Origin: Tenacibaculum sp. 190130A14a
GTDB lineage: Bacteria > Bacteroidota > Bacteroidia > Flavobacteriales > Flavobacteriaceae
Direction of reading: 5' to 3'
DNA length: 64,000 bases
NCBI RefSeq assembly: GCF_964048965.1
Contig: NZ_OZ040189.1
Coordinates: 868,001 to 932,000, forward strand
The notes below the pieces were generated by a model. That model worked only from the letters and a program-made list of their open reading frames with translations. It did not search any database and was not told the DNA's origin. Shown one piece after another: positions 17,825 through 25,434 of this stretch; position 1 is the stretch's first letter, and each line of letters opens with the position of its first letter. Both the position numbers and the translations under genes were made by a program.

Positions 17825-19165
17825 TTACATTTTAAGAGTACTTCTTTTACGAATCCATTCATTAAGTTGTGTTGGAGTGATATTATACTTTTTCTGAATT
17901 TGTACTTTAATTGTTTTAAAGTGGTCTGAATTCAAGACTAAGTTTTCATATTCGTTTACTACAGATTTTTTAAACTTTTCGTAATGACTAGCAGCATTTT
18001 CAATAGGAATTTCTTTTTTTGCTTTAAGAGCGCTATTACCCAATAACTCAATCCATTTATTAAAATCACTTCCTTTGATACCGTATTTTTTCTGTATTTC
18101 TTCTTTTTTACTTTGCAAATACGTCTCATTTAAAACTAACCTTTCATATTCTTCCACAGTTGATTTTTTAAACTTAGAATGAAAAATAGAAGAGTTTTTT
18201 TCTGGATTTATCGCATTATTTGTTTTATTCAAATTGGCATACTTGGTAATCCACTCATCTAATTTACTAGGAGCAATGTCGTATTTTTGTTGTAAAATAA
18301 TCTTTTTGCTCTCTAAGTAATCAGGAGACAATGCTAATTTATCGTACTCTGCAACAACTGATTTTTGGAACTTTTCATAATAATTTGCAGTCGATTCAGT
18401 AGCAGGTGTTGCCGTAGTTTTTGCGGTAACTTTTGTTGAAGGAACGTTTTGAGTCTTCGTTTGTGGAGTGCTTACAGAATCATCAGCTTTTACAGTTTCT
18501 ATAGGTAACCTCTTTACAATTGTATTCCCCGTACTTTCCTTAAATTTTGCATTACCGTCTTTATACCATCCCTCAGATAACCTATCATACACTTCTTTGT
18601 CAATGAGAATATTTCCCATTCTATTGCTGCTTGCGTCAAGATTTTTCATGGCTGTACAACCAGTTATGTCTAGAGTTTCTAAATAGTTATTGTTACAGTA
18701 CAAATCTCTTAATACAGGCTTGTTTCCAAGTTTTAGAGAGGTTAACTTATTATAATCACAACTAATTGAAAATAATTCAGGACTGTTACTTAAGTCTAAA
18801 GTTTCAATTTTATTATCACTACAATTTAAAAAAGTAAGTTTGGTACTTTTTGTAAGATTGATTTTTCTAATTGCATTACCGCTACAATCTAGACGGGTTA
18901 AATTAGGGAAGTGTTCAATACCAGTTAAATCTTTTATCTTAGAATTAACATTTGGTAATTTTTTATTATCAACAGCATTGTTGATATTCAAGTTTACGAT
19001 GTACTTTACATCACTAACTAAAATATCGCCCGTTAAACCATTTGAGTCGAAGTTTAAGGCAATCAAAGCTTCTTCTAAACCAATATCAGGAATTTTAATA
19101 GTTTCTTGCGCAGATAAGCTTAACGATAATAGAGAGGTTAATGTTACTAAAGTGAAAAATTTCAT
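17825..19165 (-). CDS. Secreted leucine-rich-repeat protein with three C-terminal helix-turn-helix-like repeats
   Basis: From the ATG at 19165 the protein has 446 residues. It has a signal peptide (MKFFTLVTLTSLLSLSLSAQ), then an N-terminal region with ~21-residue leucine-rich repeats of the Bacteroidota type (LTRLDCSGN, LTFLNCSDN, LFSISCDYN, LRDLYCNNN; the LxCsxN pattern). A Thr/Ser/Pro-rich linker follows. The C-terminal third is three repeats of about 66 residues (about 261-325, 326-392, 393-446) with the pattern YxKFKKSVVxEYE..LVL....KKxxIQKKYxI....LNEWI. A longer in-frame start at 19213 is unlikely, because it would lie inside the -33 box of a perfect promoter. The function is unknown. 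No T9SS tail is seen, so it is probably periplasmic or surface-exposed by another route. Confidence 0.8.
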   Translation of the reverse strand: MKFFTLVTLTSLLSLSLSAQETIKIPDIGLEEALIALNFDSNGLTGDILVSDVKYIVNLNINNAVDNKKLPNVNSKIKDLTGIEHFPNLTRLDCSGNAIRKINLTKSTKLTFLNCSDNKIETLDLSNSPELFSISCDYNKLTSLKLGNKPVLRDLYCNNNYLETLDITGCTAMKNLDASSNRMGNILIDKEVYDRLSEGWYKDGNAKFKESTGNTIVKRLPIETVKADDSVSTPQTKTQNVPSTKVTAKTTATPATESTANYYEKFQKSVVAEYDKLALSPDYLESKKIILQQKYDIAPSKLDEWITKYANLNKTNNAINPEKNSSIFHSKFKKSTVEEYERLVLNETYLQSKKEEIQKKYGIKGSDFNKWIELLGNSALKAKKEIPIENAASHYEKFKKSVVNEYENLVLNSDHFKTIKVQIQKKYNITPTQLNEWIRKRSTLKM

Positions 19166-19183
19166 ATATAAGGGAATTTGTGC

Positions 19184-19214
19184 CAAATTTATATATTTAT
19201 ATGTTTTTACCAAA
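19184..19214 (-). promoter_or_regulatory. Consensus promoter of the LRR protein gene
   Basis: On the minus strand TTTG (19211-19214), exactly 19 bases, then TAAATTTG (19184-19191). The RNA start would be near 19177, 12 bases before the ATG at 19165, which fixes that start codon. Confidence 0.85.
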
Positions 19215-19245
19215 TAACGTATGTTATATAATTCTAAAATGTGTT

Positions 19246-19275
19246 TTTGCTAGCAAATTCAAAGTAGTACCTTTG
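19246..19275 (+). promoter_or_regulatory. Promoter of dnaG
   Basis: TTTG (19246-19249), an 18-base spacer and TACCTTTG (19268-19275) match the consensus. RNA would start near 19282, 15 bases before the dnaG ATG. This promoter is divergent from the LRR promoter, with 31 bases between the two -33 boxes. Confidence 0.75.
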
Positions 19276-19296
19276 TCAGCCAAATTTTAATTGTAG

Positions 19297-21312
19297 ATGA
19301 TAACCCAACAGACCATAGATAAAGTTTTTGAAGCTTCTCGAGTAGAAGAGGTGATTGGTGAATTTGTACAATTAAAAAAAGCTGGAAGTAATTTTAAGGG
19401 ATTGAGTCCTTTTACAGATGAAAAAACGCCTTCTTTTGTAGTTTCTCCAGTAAAGCAAATTTGGAAAGATTTTAGTACAGGAAAAGGAGGGAATGCAATT
19501 TCATTTTTGATGGAGCATGAGCACTTTTCTTATCCAGAAGCAATTCGATGGCTAGCAAAGAAATACAATATTGAAATAGAAGAAACCGAGCAGTCAGATG
19601 AGCAAAAGGAGCAAATGAATGAGAGAGAGAGTATGTTTTTGGTGTCTAAATTTGCCAAAGACTATTTTCATGATGTATTATTAAATACCCAACAAGGAAG
19701 AGCTATTGGGTTGTCTTATTTTAAAGAGCGTGGATTTCGAGAAGAAACCATAGAGAAGTTTGATTTAGGATATTGTAAAGATGAGTGGGATAATTTTACA
19801 AATGCAGCTCTAAAGAAGGGATATGATTTAAAGTATTTAAAAGCTACAGGATTAACCATTGTAAAAGAAGGTGGGGCAGAAGTAAAGAAGTTCGATCGAT
19901 TTAAAGGAAGAGTGATGTTTCCAATTCACTCAATGTCTGGAAGAATACTTGGTTTTGGAGGGCGTATTTTAACTAACGATAAAAAAGCGGCAAAATATTT
20001 AAACTCTCCAGAGAGTGATATTTACCATAAAAGTAAAATACTTTACGGATTATACCAAGCTAAAAAGGATATTGCTAAACAAGATAATTGCTTTTTAGTA
20101 GAAGGTTATACAGATGTTATTTCTTTTCATCAATCAGGAATAGAGAATGTAGTCGCTTCTTCAGGAACCGCATTAACTCCTGATCAAATACGATTAGTTA
20201 ATCGTTTAACAAAGAATATTACCGTACTGTTTGATGGTGATGCAGCCGGAATTAGAGCTTCTTTAAGAGGAATTGATTTAATACTGGAGCAAGGAATGAA
20301 TGTTAGGGTAGTAACTTTTCCTGAAGGAGAAGATCCTGATAGTTTTGCCAAAGCTCATTCAACTGCTGAGTTAAAACAGTATTTAGAAGACAAATCGCAA
20401 GATTTTATAGAGTTTAAAGTGTCTTTGTTAATGAAAGATGCTAAGAATGATCCTGTTAAAAAAGCGGGCTTAATTAGAGATATTGTAACGAGTATTTCGA
20501 AAATTCCTGATGGAATTCAACGTGAAGTATATGTACAAGAATGTGCTCGAATTATGGATATTTCTGAGCAAGTTTTGTTTAGTGAATTGGCCCAACTAAT
20601 TAGTAAAGGAAATACCAAAAAGCAAACAAGTACTTTTAATCAGCAAAACTCAGGAGCAGATACTCAAGTAGCTTCTGGAGGAAATCAATCGGGATCGAGA
20701 GGGATGGCTTTAGTAAAAAATCAAAAGCAAGGACCTCCAAAAGTTGATTCTTTGTTTCTTTTAGAAAAAGAAATTATTAGAATTTTACTGTTGTACGGAA
20801 ACGAAGAAATAGATTTTATTGATTGGATTGAAATTGAAGGCAAAAATGGTAGGATAGAATTGGAAAAGGAAATTTATACTAATCAAATTTCCAAAGAGCT
20901 TTATTTGAATTTACAGGAAGATGAAATAGAGTTTACCAATGAAGTTTTTAAGAAAATCTACTTTGAATTAATTCATCAATTAAATCAGCAAGAAAAAATA
21001 GCGATAGATAAATTAATTACTCATGTTGATAATGAAGTTGCAAATATGGTGACTACTATTTTAATGGATGAAGAAAAGTATTTTTTAAGTGATTGGTCAA
21101 GAAAAGAAGTAACCGTAACTGAGACGGTAAAGATTCTTCCTAAATTAGTGACAGATGCTATTTTAAACTTACGACGTGTTTTAATAGAGAAGAAAATAGT
21201 TGGAATTTTAGAAGATGTAAAAACCAATAATTCGTTACCTGATTTAGAAGAAATATCGAACTATACTAATTTAAAAAGACGAATTTTTGAAAAATTGAAT
21301 CGTGTGATTTAA
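19297..21312 (+). CDS. dnaG: DNA primase
   Basis: The 671-residue primase makes RNA primers at the replication fork. The TOPRIM core is clear (LVEGYTDVISFHQSG, then VLFDGDAAG with the metal-binding acidic residues). The C-terminal third is the helicase-binding region. The N-terminal zinc-ribbon fold is recognisable (GLSPFTDEKTPSF and FSTGKGGN), but all four zinc ligands of the CHC2 motif are replaced: Ser37, Thr40, Asp58 and Thr61. The same replacement is known to me in other Flavobacteriaceae primases, so it is probably a lineage trait and not damage. A Gln/Ser/Gly-rich linker lies near residue 450. Confidence 0.96.
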   Translation: MITQQTIDKVFEASRVEEVIGEFVQLKKAGSNFKGLSPFTDEKTPSFVVSPVKQIWKDFSTGKGGNAISFLMEHEHFSYPEAIRWLAKKYNIEIEETEQSDEQKEQMNERESMFLVSKFAKDYFHDVLLNTQQGRAIGLSYFKERGFREETIEKFDLGYCKDEWDNFTNAALKKGYDLKYLKATGLTIVKEGGAEVKKFDRFKGRVMFPIHSMSGRILGFGGRILTNDKKAAKYLNSPESDIYHKSKILYGLYQAKKDIAKQDNCFLVEGYTDVISFHQSGIENVVASSGTALTPDQIRLVNRLTKNITVLFDGDAAGIRASLRGIDLILEQGMNVRVVTFPEGEDPDSFAKAHSTAELKQYLEDKSQDFIEFKVSLLMKDAKNDPVKKAGLIRDIVTSISKIPDGIQREVYVQECARIMDISEQVLFSELAQLISKGNTKKQTSTFNQQNSGADTQVASGGNQSGSRGMALVKNQKQGPPKVDSLFLLEKEIIRILLLYGNEEIDFIDWIEIEGKNGRIELEKEIYTNQISKELYLNLQEDEIEFTNEVFKKIYFELIHQLNQQEKIAIDKLITHVDNEVANMVTTILMDEEKYFLSDWSRKEVTVTETVKILPKLVTDAILNLRRVLIEKKIVGILEDVKTNNSLPDLEEISNYTNLKRRIFEKLNRVI

Positions 21313-21532
21313 TTTTTAAAATCTACAAATAATATAAAGGGTTTAACCCTGTGAAAAGTACTATTTTTTTAAGCTAGAAAGCAACAGGTTTTTAAGGGTA
21401 AATAACATAATTTAAGGTGTTTATGGAACATGTTTTCATATTAAGAAAAGGTAAAATATTATACTTTTTTAATATGTTTTGTGACTTTTTCGTAATTTAG
21501 GGGTCGAAAAGAACAAGAAAGACTATTAAATT

Positions 21533-21664
21533 ATGAGAAAATTGCTGCAAATTTTGGAGCTGATCAAACTACTTATTTTGTTACCTTTTGAGATAACAAA
21601 CGGGCAAAAAAAACACGCCTATCAAAAGATAAAGCGTGCTATGATGTCGGTTAATTTACTTTAA
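21533..21664 (+). CDS. Putative 43-residue protein, paralogue of the ORF at 25117
   Basis: This short ORF starts at ATG 21533 (MRKLLQILELIKLLILLPFE) and ends at TAA 21662-21664. The N-terminal half is hydrophobic and Leu/Ile-rich; the C-terminal half is basic (NGQKKHAYQKIKRA). The key support is a second ORF in the window (25117-25257) that shares LPF...NG.KKH.Y..IK in register. The frame overlaps the last 9 bases of nadE on the other strand, and its 3' half covers the nadE terminator hairpin. No family is recognised. The interval 21313-21532 upstream is AT-rich with no other gene visible. Confidence 0.5.
   Translation: MRKLLQILELIKLLILLPFEITNGQKKHAYQKIKRAMMSVNLL
21605..21640 (-). terminator. 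Terminator of nadE
   Basis: On the minus strand CACGC-TTTATC pairs with GATAG-GCGTG around a T-loop, followed by a run of eight T. It lies just after the nadE stop and inside the plus-strand 43-residue ORF. Confidence 0.7.
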
Positions 21665-22444
21665 CTCTTTAGGTATTTCACATACAGGTATAGGAATCAT
21701 TTTATGTTGATTTATTCGGTTTAAACGGGTGTATATTTTATATACTTCTAGTTTACGACCTTCAAAATCTTTGGTAGTTTTACCTTGGTCTTGCATTTGC
21801 ATTGCCCACTCTAATTCATCGTAAGAAGCGCCTATTTGATCTTCATCCGTTCTGCTATCACCAAACAAACCATCTGTTGGTTGCGCTTGTTGAATGGATT
21901 GAGGAACTTCTAAATATTTAGCAATGTCATATACTTCAGATTTTACCAAATCTGCAATAGGACTTAAATCTACACCACCATCACCATATTTAGTAAAAAA
22001 CCCTACGCCAAAATCTTCTACTTTATTACCTGTTCCTGCTACTAACAAACCTTTTAAGCCAGCAAAATAGTATAATGTTGTCATGCGTAAGCGAGCACGA
22101 GTATTGGCTAAAGCTAAGTCTACTTTAGGTGATGATTCTACATTAGGTACTACCACCTTAAAATCTTCAAATGTACTAGTTAAGTTTACTTCAACTTCCT
22201 CTACATTACTAAAACGTTCTTTTAATTGTTTAATATGTTCATTAGCTCTATTAACTTGACTTTCTGCTTGATGAATTGGTAATTCAACACATAAGGTTGG
22301 TAATCCTGTTTTAGCACAAAGGGTTGAGGTAACGGCTGAGTCTATTCCTCCAGAAACACCAACTACAAATCCATTGACTTTTGCGTTTTCAGCATAGTCT
22401 TTTAACCATTTTACAATATGTTCTACTACTTTTGGTGTATTCAT
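21656..22444 (-). CDS. nadE: NH3-dependent NAD+ synthetase
   Basis: This 262-residue enzyme adenylates and amidates nicotinic acid adenine dinucleotide to NAD+. The ATP-pyrophosphatase P-loop GVSGGIDSAVTS is near residue 29. GTGNKVEDFGVGFFTKYGDGGVDLSPIADL is the family core that binds the substrate. It lacks a glutaminase (nitrilase) domain, so it uses free ammonia or a partner. It diverges from gldB over 59 bases and is followed by its own terminator. Confidence 0.95.
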   Translation of the reverse strand: MNTPKVVEHIVKWLKDYAENAKVNGFVVGVSGGIDSAVTSTLCAKTGLPTLCVELPIHQAESQVNRANEHIKQLKERFSNVEEVEVNLTSTFEDFKVVVPNVESSPKVDLALANTRARLRMTTLYYFAGLKGLLVAGTGNKVEDFGVGFFTKYGDGGVDLSPIADLVKSEVYDIAKYLEVPQSIQQAQPTDGLFGDSRTDEDQIGASYDELEWAMQMQDQGKTTKDFEGRKLEVYKIYTRLNRINQHKMIPIPVCEIPKELK

Positions 22445-22503
22445 TTTAAACTAATTTAATAATTTAGACGTTTTTAATTTATTAGGCTAATATACTAAAG
22501 AAT

Positions 22504-23460
22504 ATGCGAAAAATTTTGTGGAGTTTTTTACTCCTTACACTACTTGTTTCATGCAAAGAAGAAGATAAAAAGAAGGTAGATGTTTCAAATATAGCAGTAG
22601 AAACAAAGGTGGCTAGATTTGAAGTAGATTTTTATAATGCTTCAGAAAAAACACTTCCTGAGTTAAAAAGTAAATACCCTTTGTTTTTTCCTCATGATGT
22701 TGATAGTGTTTGGGTGAACAAGATTAAAAATGCGGATGAGCAAGAGTTGTTTAAAGAAACTCAAAAGATCTATAGAGATATTTCTTCTTTAGAGAAACAG
22801 TTAAATATATTATTTAGACATATAAAGTATTACAATCCTAACTTTAAAGAGCCCGTTGTAATTACTACATTATCTAATATAGATTATAATAATAGAGTAA
22901 TTTATATAGGTGATTATTTGACAATTTCTTTAGATGTGTATTTAGGAAAGGAACATGAGTTTTATGGTGATTATCCGTTGTATGTTAAAACTAACAATAC
23001 TAAAGAGCATATTATTGTAGACGTTGCTAATGCAATTATTGAAAAGCAAATCAAACCGAATTCAAAAAGAACATTCATTGAAAAAATGATTGCTGAAGGG
23101 AAGAAAATGTACGTGCTAGATATGTATTTACCTAATGAAAGTGATCGTGAAAAAATAGGGTATGCAGAGAATAAATATCATTGGATTTTGGAAAATGAAG
23201 AAGGTGTTTGGCGTTATTTTATTGAGAAAGATTTATTGTACAGTACCGATTCTAAATTGAATAAACGTTTTTTAGATATAGCCCCATTTTCTAAGTTTTA
23301 TTTAGAAAGTGATAGTGAAACACCTGGTAGGGTAGGTGTGTGGATGGGATGGCAAATTGTACGTGCTTTTATGAAGAATAATGATGTATCTTTGCATGAA
23401 TTAATGCAGTTGAATGCAGAAGAAATTTTTAAAAAATCTAAATATAAACCAAGAAAGTAA
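22504..23460 (+). CDS. gldB: Gliding motility lipoprotein GldB
   Basis: This 318-residue lipoprotein (MRKILWSFLLLTLLVSC, lipid Cys17) matches GldB. Examples are the N-terminal RFEVDFYNA and KYPLFFP, the central HIKYYNP..KEPVVITTLSNIDY and the C-terminal PGRVGVWMGWQIVRAFM, reminiscent of the zinc-dependent DUF2268-type fold. GldB is required for gliding in Flavobacterium johnsoniae and its loss also harms type IX secretion function. The next gene, gldC, starts at the gldB stop codon (TAATG), as in other flavobacteria. Confidence 0.95.
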   Translation: MRKILWSFLLLTLLVSCKEEDKKKVDVSNIAVETKVARFEVDFYNASEKTLPELKSKYPLFFPHDVDSVWVNKIKNADEQELFKETQKIYRDISSLEKQLNILFRHIKYYNPNFKEPVVITTLSNIDYNNRVIYIGDYLTISLDVYLGKEHEFYGDYPLYVKTNNTKEHIIVDVANAIIEKQIKPNSKRTFIEKMIAEGKKMYVLDMYLPNESDREKIGYAENKYHWILENEEGVWRYFIEKDLLYSTDSKLNKRFLDIAPFSKFYLESDSETPGRVGVWMGWQIVRAFMKNNDVSLHELMQLNAEEIFKKSKYKPRK

Positions 23461-23798
23461 TGGCAATTGTACATGAGTCTGAAATAAAATTTAAAGTAGG
23501 ATTAGACGAAAATAGAGTACCAGAAACAATTTCATGGGATGCTGAAGATGGAGGGATAGCAGATGCTGCTTCTAAAGCAATTATGTTATCTGTGTGGGAT
23601 CACAAACAAAAGGATACATTACGTATGGATTTGTGGACTAAAGACATGCCAGTTGATGAAATGAAGCAATTTTTTCATCAAACATTAGTCTCTATGGCAA
23701 ATACTTTTGAAAGAGCTACAGATGATCAAAAAATGAGCGCTACCATGCGTGATTTTTGTGATTATTTTGCTGAAAAACTAGAGCTTGTAAAGAAGTAA
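23460..23798 (+). CDS. gldC: Gliding motility protein GldC
   Basis: The 112-residue soluble protein has the full GldC pattern: EIKFKVGLDENRVPETISWDAED, then AKAIMLSVWDHKQKDTLRMDLWTKDMPVDEMK and the C-terminal FCDYFAEKL. In F. johnsoniae gldC supports efficient gliding but is not absolutely required. It overlaps gldB by one base and is certainly cotranscribed with it. A bidirectional terminator follows. Confidence 0.96.
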   Translation: MAIVHESEIKFKVGLDENRVPETISWDAEDGGIADAASKAIMLSVWDHKQKDTLRMDLWTKDMPVDEMKQFFHQTLVSMANTFERATDDQKMSATMRDFCDYFAEKLELVKK

Positions 23799-23816
23799 TT
23801 TTTTCGAAAATAGAAT

Positions 23817-23846
23817 AAAAAAAGCCTGCATTTGCAGGCTTTTTTT
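23817..23846. terminator. Bidirectional terminator between gldC and the folK fusion gene
   Basis: AAAGCCTGCA pairs with TGCAGGCTTT around TT, with an A-run on one side and a T-run on the other. Confidence 0.92.
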
Positions 23847-24981
23847 ATATCGTTGAAGAGTGGTTGTTAATTTTATCTATAATAAATCGATAATCTTGTG
23901 GGTTATTTACAAAATCTAATTCAGATACGTCAATAATTAAAATATTTAGATTTTGTTGTGTTTTGATAAAGTTACTATATCCATCATGAATCTTTTGTAA
24001 GTAACTAGCTTCAATATTCTGTTCGTAATCACGACCACGTTTTTTAATGTTCTGTAATAACCTTTCAGTATTTTGATACAGATATACGTATAAATCAGGT
24101 TTAGTTATTTCCTTATACATTAAATCGAACATTTTTCTATAAAGTGCATATTCATCTGCCTGTAATGTTACTTGAGCAAAAATGAGAGATTTAAAAATAT
24201 AATAGTCAGAAACAATAAAGTTTTTGAATAAGTCAAATTGTGCCAAATCATCTGATAATTGTTGGTAACGATCTGCTAAAAAACTCATTTCTAAAGGAAA
24301 AGCATATCGTTCATTATCATCATAAAATTTTGGTAAAAAAGGGTTGTCAGCAAATCGCTCTAACACAATTTTAGCATTAAAATCATCAGAAAGCATATTA
24401 GCCAAAGAAGTCTTTCCTGCACCAATATTTCCTTCTATAGCGATGTAATTGTATTTTTCTGAAATAGGAACTGGTCTTATCAACGCTTCATTAGTTTTTA
24501 GTATCTCAGAAGTGTCATCACAATTTTCAAGGCAAATAAACAAATGCTTTTTCTTAATAGGGTGCATTATGTTTCTGGCAATCTCAACCAATGGAACGAG
24601 AACAAACTTACGTTCTAACATTTTAGGATGCGGAACGATTAAGTTTTTCGAAAAAATAATTTCATCATCAAAAAGTAGGATGTCAATATCAATACTTCTA
24701 TCAGAATAACCATCTTCTTCCGTTCTTGTTCTTCCCAATTCCTGTTCAATTGATAACAAGGTGTTTATCAAAGTTTCAGGAGGTAAATAAGTAGATACTT
24801 TAATACATGTGTTGTAAAAATCATCACTATCAAATCCCCAAGAAGCTGTTTTGTAAACTGAGGCAATTTGTTGAATTATTCCAACTTTTTCTGCAATTAA
24901 ATGTATAGCGTCTTGCAGGTTTTTAAGTTTGTTACCCTGGTTTGTTCCTAACGATAAGTATGTGATGCGTTGTATCTTCAT
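23845..24981 (-). CDS. folK: Fusion: HPPK (folK) N-terminal, deoxynucleoside kinase C-terminal
   Basis: The 378-residue protein joins two enzymes. Residues 1-~160 are 6-hydroxymethyl-7,8-dihydropterin pyrophosphokinase, with YLSLGTNQGNKLKNL, the Mg-binding SIDIDILLFDD and IVPHPKMLERKFVLVPL; this is the folate-pathway step before dihydropteroate synthase. Residues ~175-378 are a deoxynucleoside kinase, with P-loop IEGNIGAGKTS, the ERF motif (ERFADNPFL) and the LID-type KRGRDYEQNI. The two reactions share no substrate, so the fusion may serve co-expression. A separate deoxynucleoside kinase is at 35536-36150. Its 3' end abuts the shared terminator. Confidence 0.93.
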   Translation of the reverse strand: MKIQRITYLSLGTNQGNKLKNLQDAIHLIAEKVGIIQQIASVYKTASWGFDSDDFYNTCIKVSTYLPPETLINTLLSIEQELGRTRTEEDGYSDRSIDIDILLFDDEIIFSKNLIVPHPKMLERKFVLVPLVEIARNIMHPIKKKHLFICLENCDDTSEILKTNEALIRPVPISEKYNYIAIEGNIGAGKTSLANMLSDDFNAKIVLERFADNPFLPKFYDDNERYAFPLEMSFLADRYQQLSDDLAQFDLFKNFIVSDYYIFKSLIFAQVTLQADEYALYRKMFDLMYKEITKPDLYVYLYQNTERLLQNIKKRGRDYEQNIEASYLQKIHDGYSNFIKTQQNLNILIIDVSELDFVNNPQDYRFIIDKINNHSSTI

Positions 24982-25116
24982 ATTAGAGAATGCAAAGAAA
25001 AGTAAAACTCCAAAAACTTTTAGGGTAAAACTAAACTTAATTTTTACTTTTTATTAAAATGAAGATTCTGGTGGGATTTTTATGGTTTAAGTTGTTATAC
25101 TTAAAAGGGAACGCTT

Positions 25117-25257
25117 ATGAAACAATTATATACTATTGTAGAAACTTTGAAATTGTTGAAACTGCTACTTCTATTACCATTTAGATTGGCAAATGGAAGT
25201 AAAAAACACCTGTATAGAGAAATAAAAAAGCAAATAGTTGTTTTAGGTTTACTTTAA
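25117..25257 (+). CDS. Putative 46-residue protein, paralogue of the ORF at 21533
   Basis: The ORF begins ATG at 25117 after a purine-rich stretch (AAAAGGGA) and ends with TAA at 25255-25257. The product has a Leu/Lys-rich amphipathic N-terminal half (LKLLKLLLLLPF) and a basic C-terminal half (NGSKKHLYREIKK). It aligns with the 43-residue ORF at 21533: LPF, then NG, KKH, Y and IK are identical in register and the C-termini both end in LL. An overlapping frame from 25059 lacks such support. The surrounding interval 24982-25402 has no other gene that I can see. No family is recognised; a small membrane-active peptide is one possibility. Confidence 0.55.
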   Translation: MKQLYTIVETLKLLKLLLLLPFRLANGSKKHLYREIKKQIVVLGLL

Positions 25258-25402
25258 TGAAATAAAAAGTAGGGTAAACCGTAATTGGTTTGTTATAGTT
25301 GTGAATTTCTTGAAATTAAAGAGAGTTTTTTAATCATTTTTGGGGAATTATGTTTTAAAAGATAAAATTTTCTTTAACTAACTAAGAGAGATTAGGGTAA
25401 AA

Positions 25403-25430
25403 AAAAAGCAGCCAAACTAGGCTGCTTTTT
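25403..25430 (-). terminator. Terminator of pnp
   Basis: AAAAAGCAGCC pairs with GGCTGCTTTTT; T-run on the minus strand directly after the pnp stop. The matching T-run on the other strand could also stop plus-strand transcripts from the 46-residue ORF. Confidence 0.9.
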
Positions 25431-25434
25431 CTAT

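Noticed and set aside
25059..25187. Alternative 42-codon plus-strand frame overlapping the 46-residue ORF
   Set aside because: The overlapping frame starting at 25117 has a paralogue in the window; this one has none.
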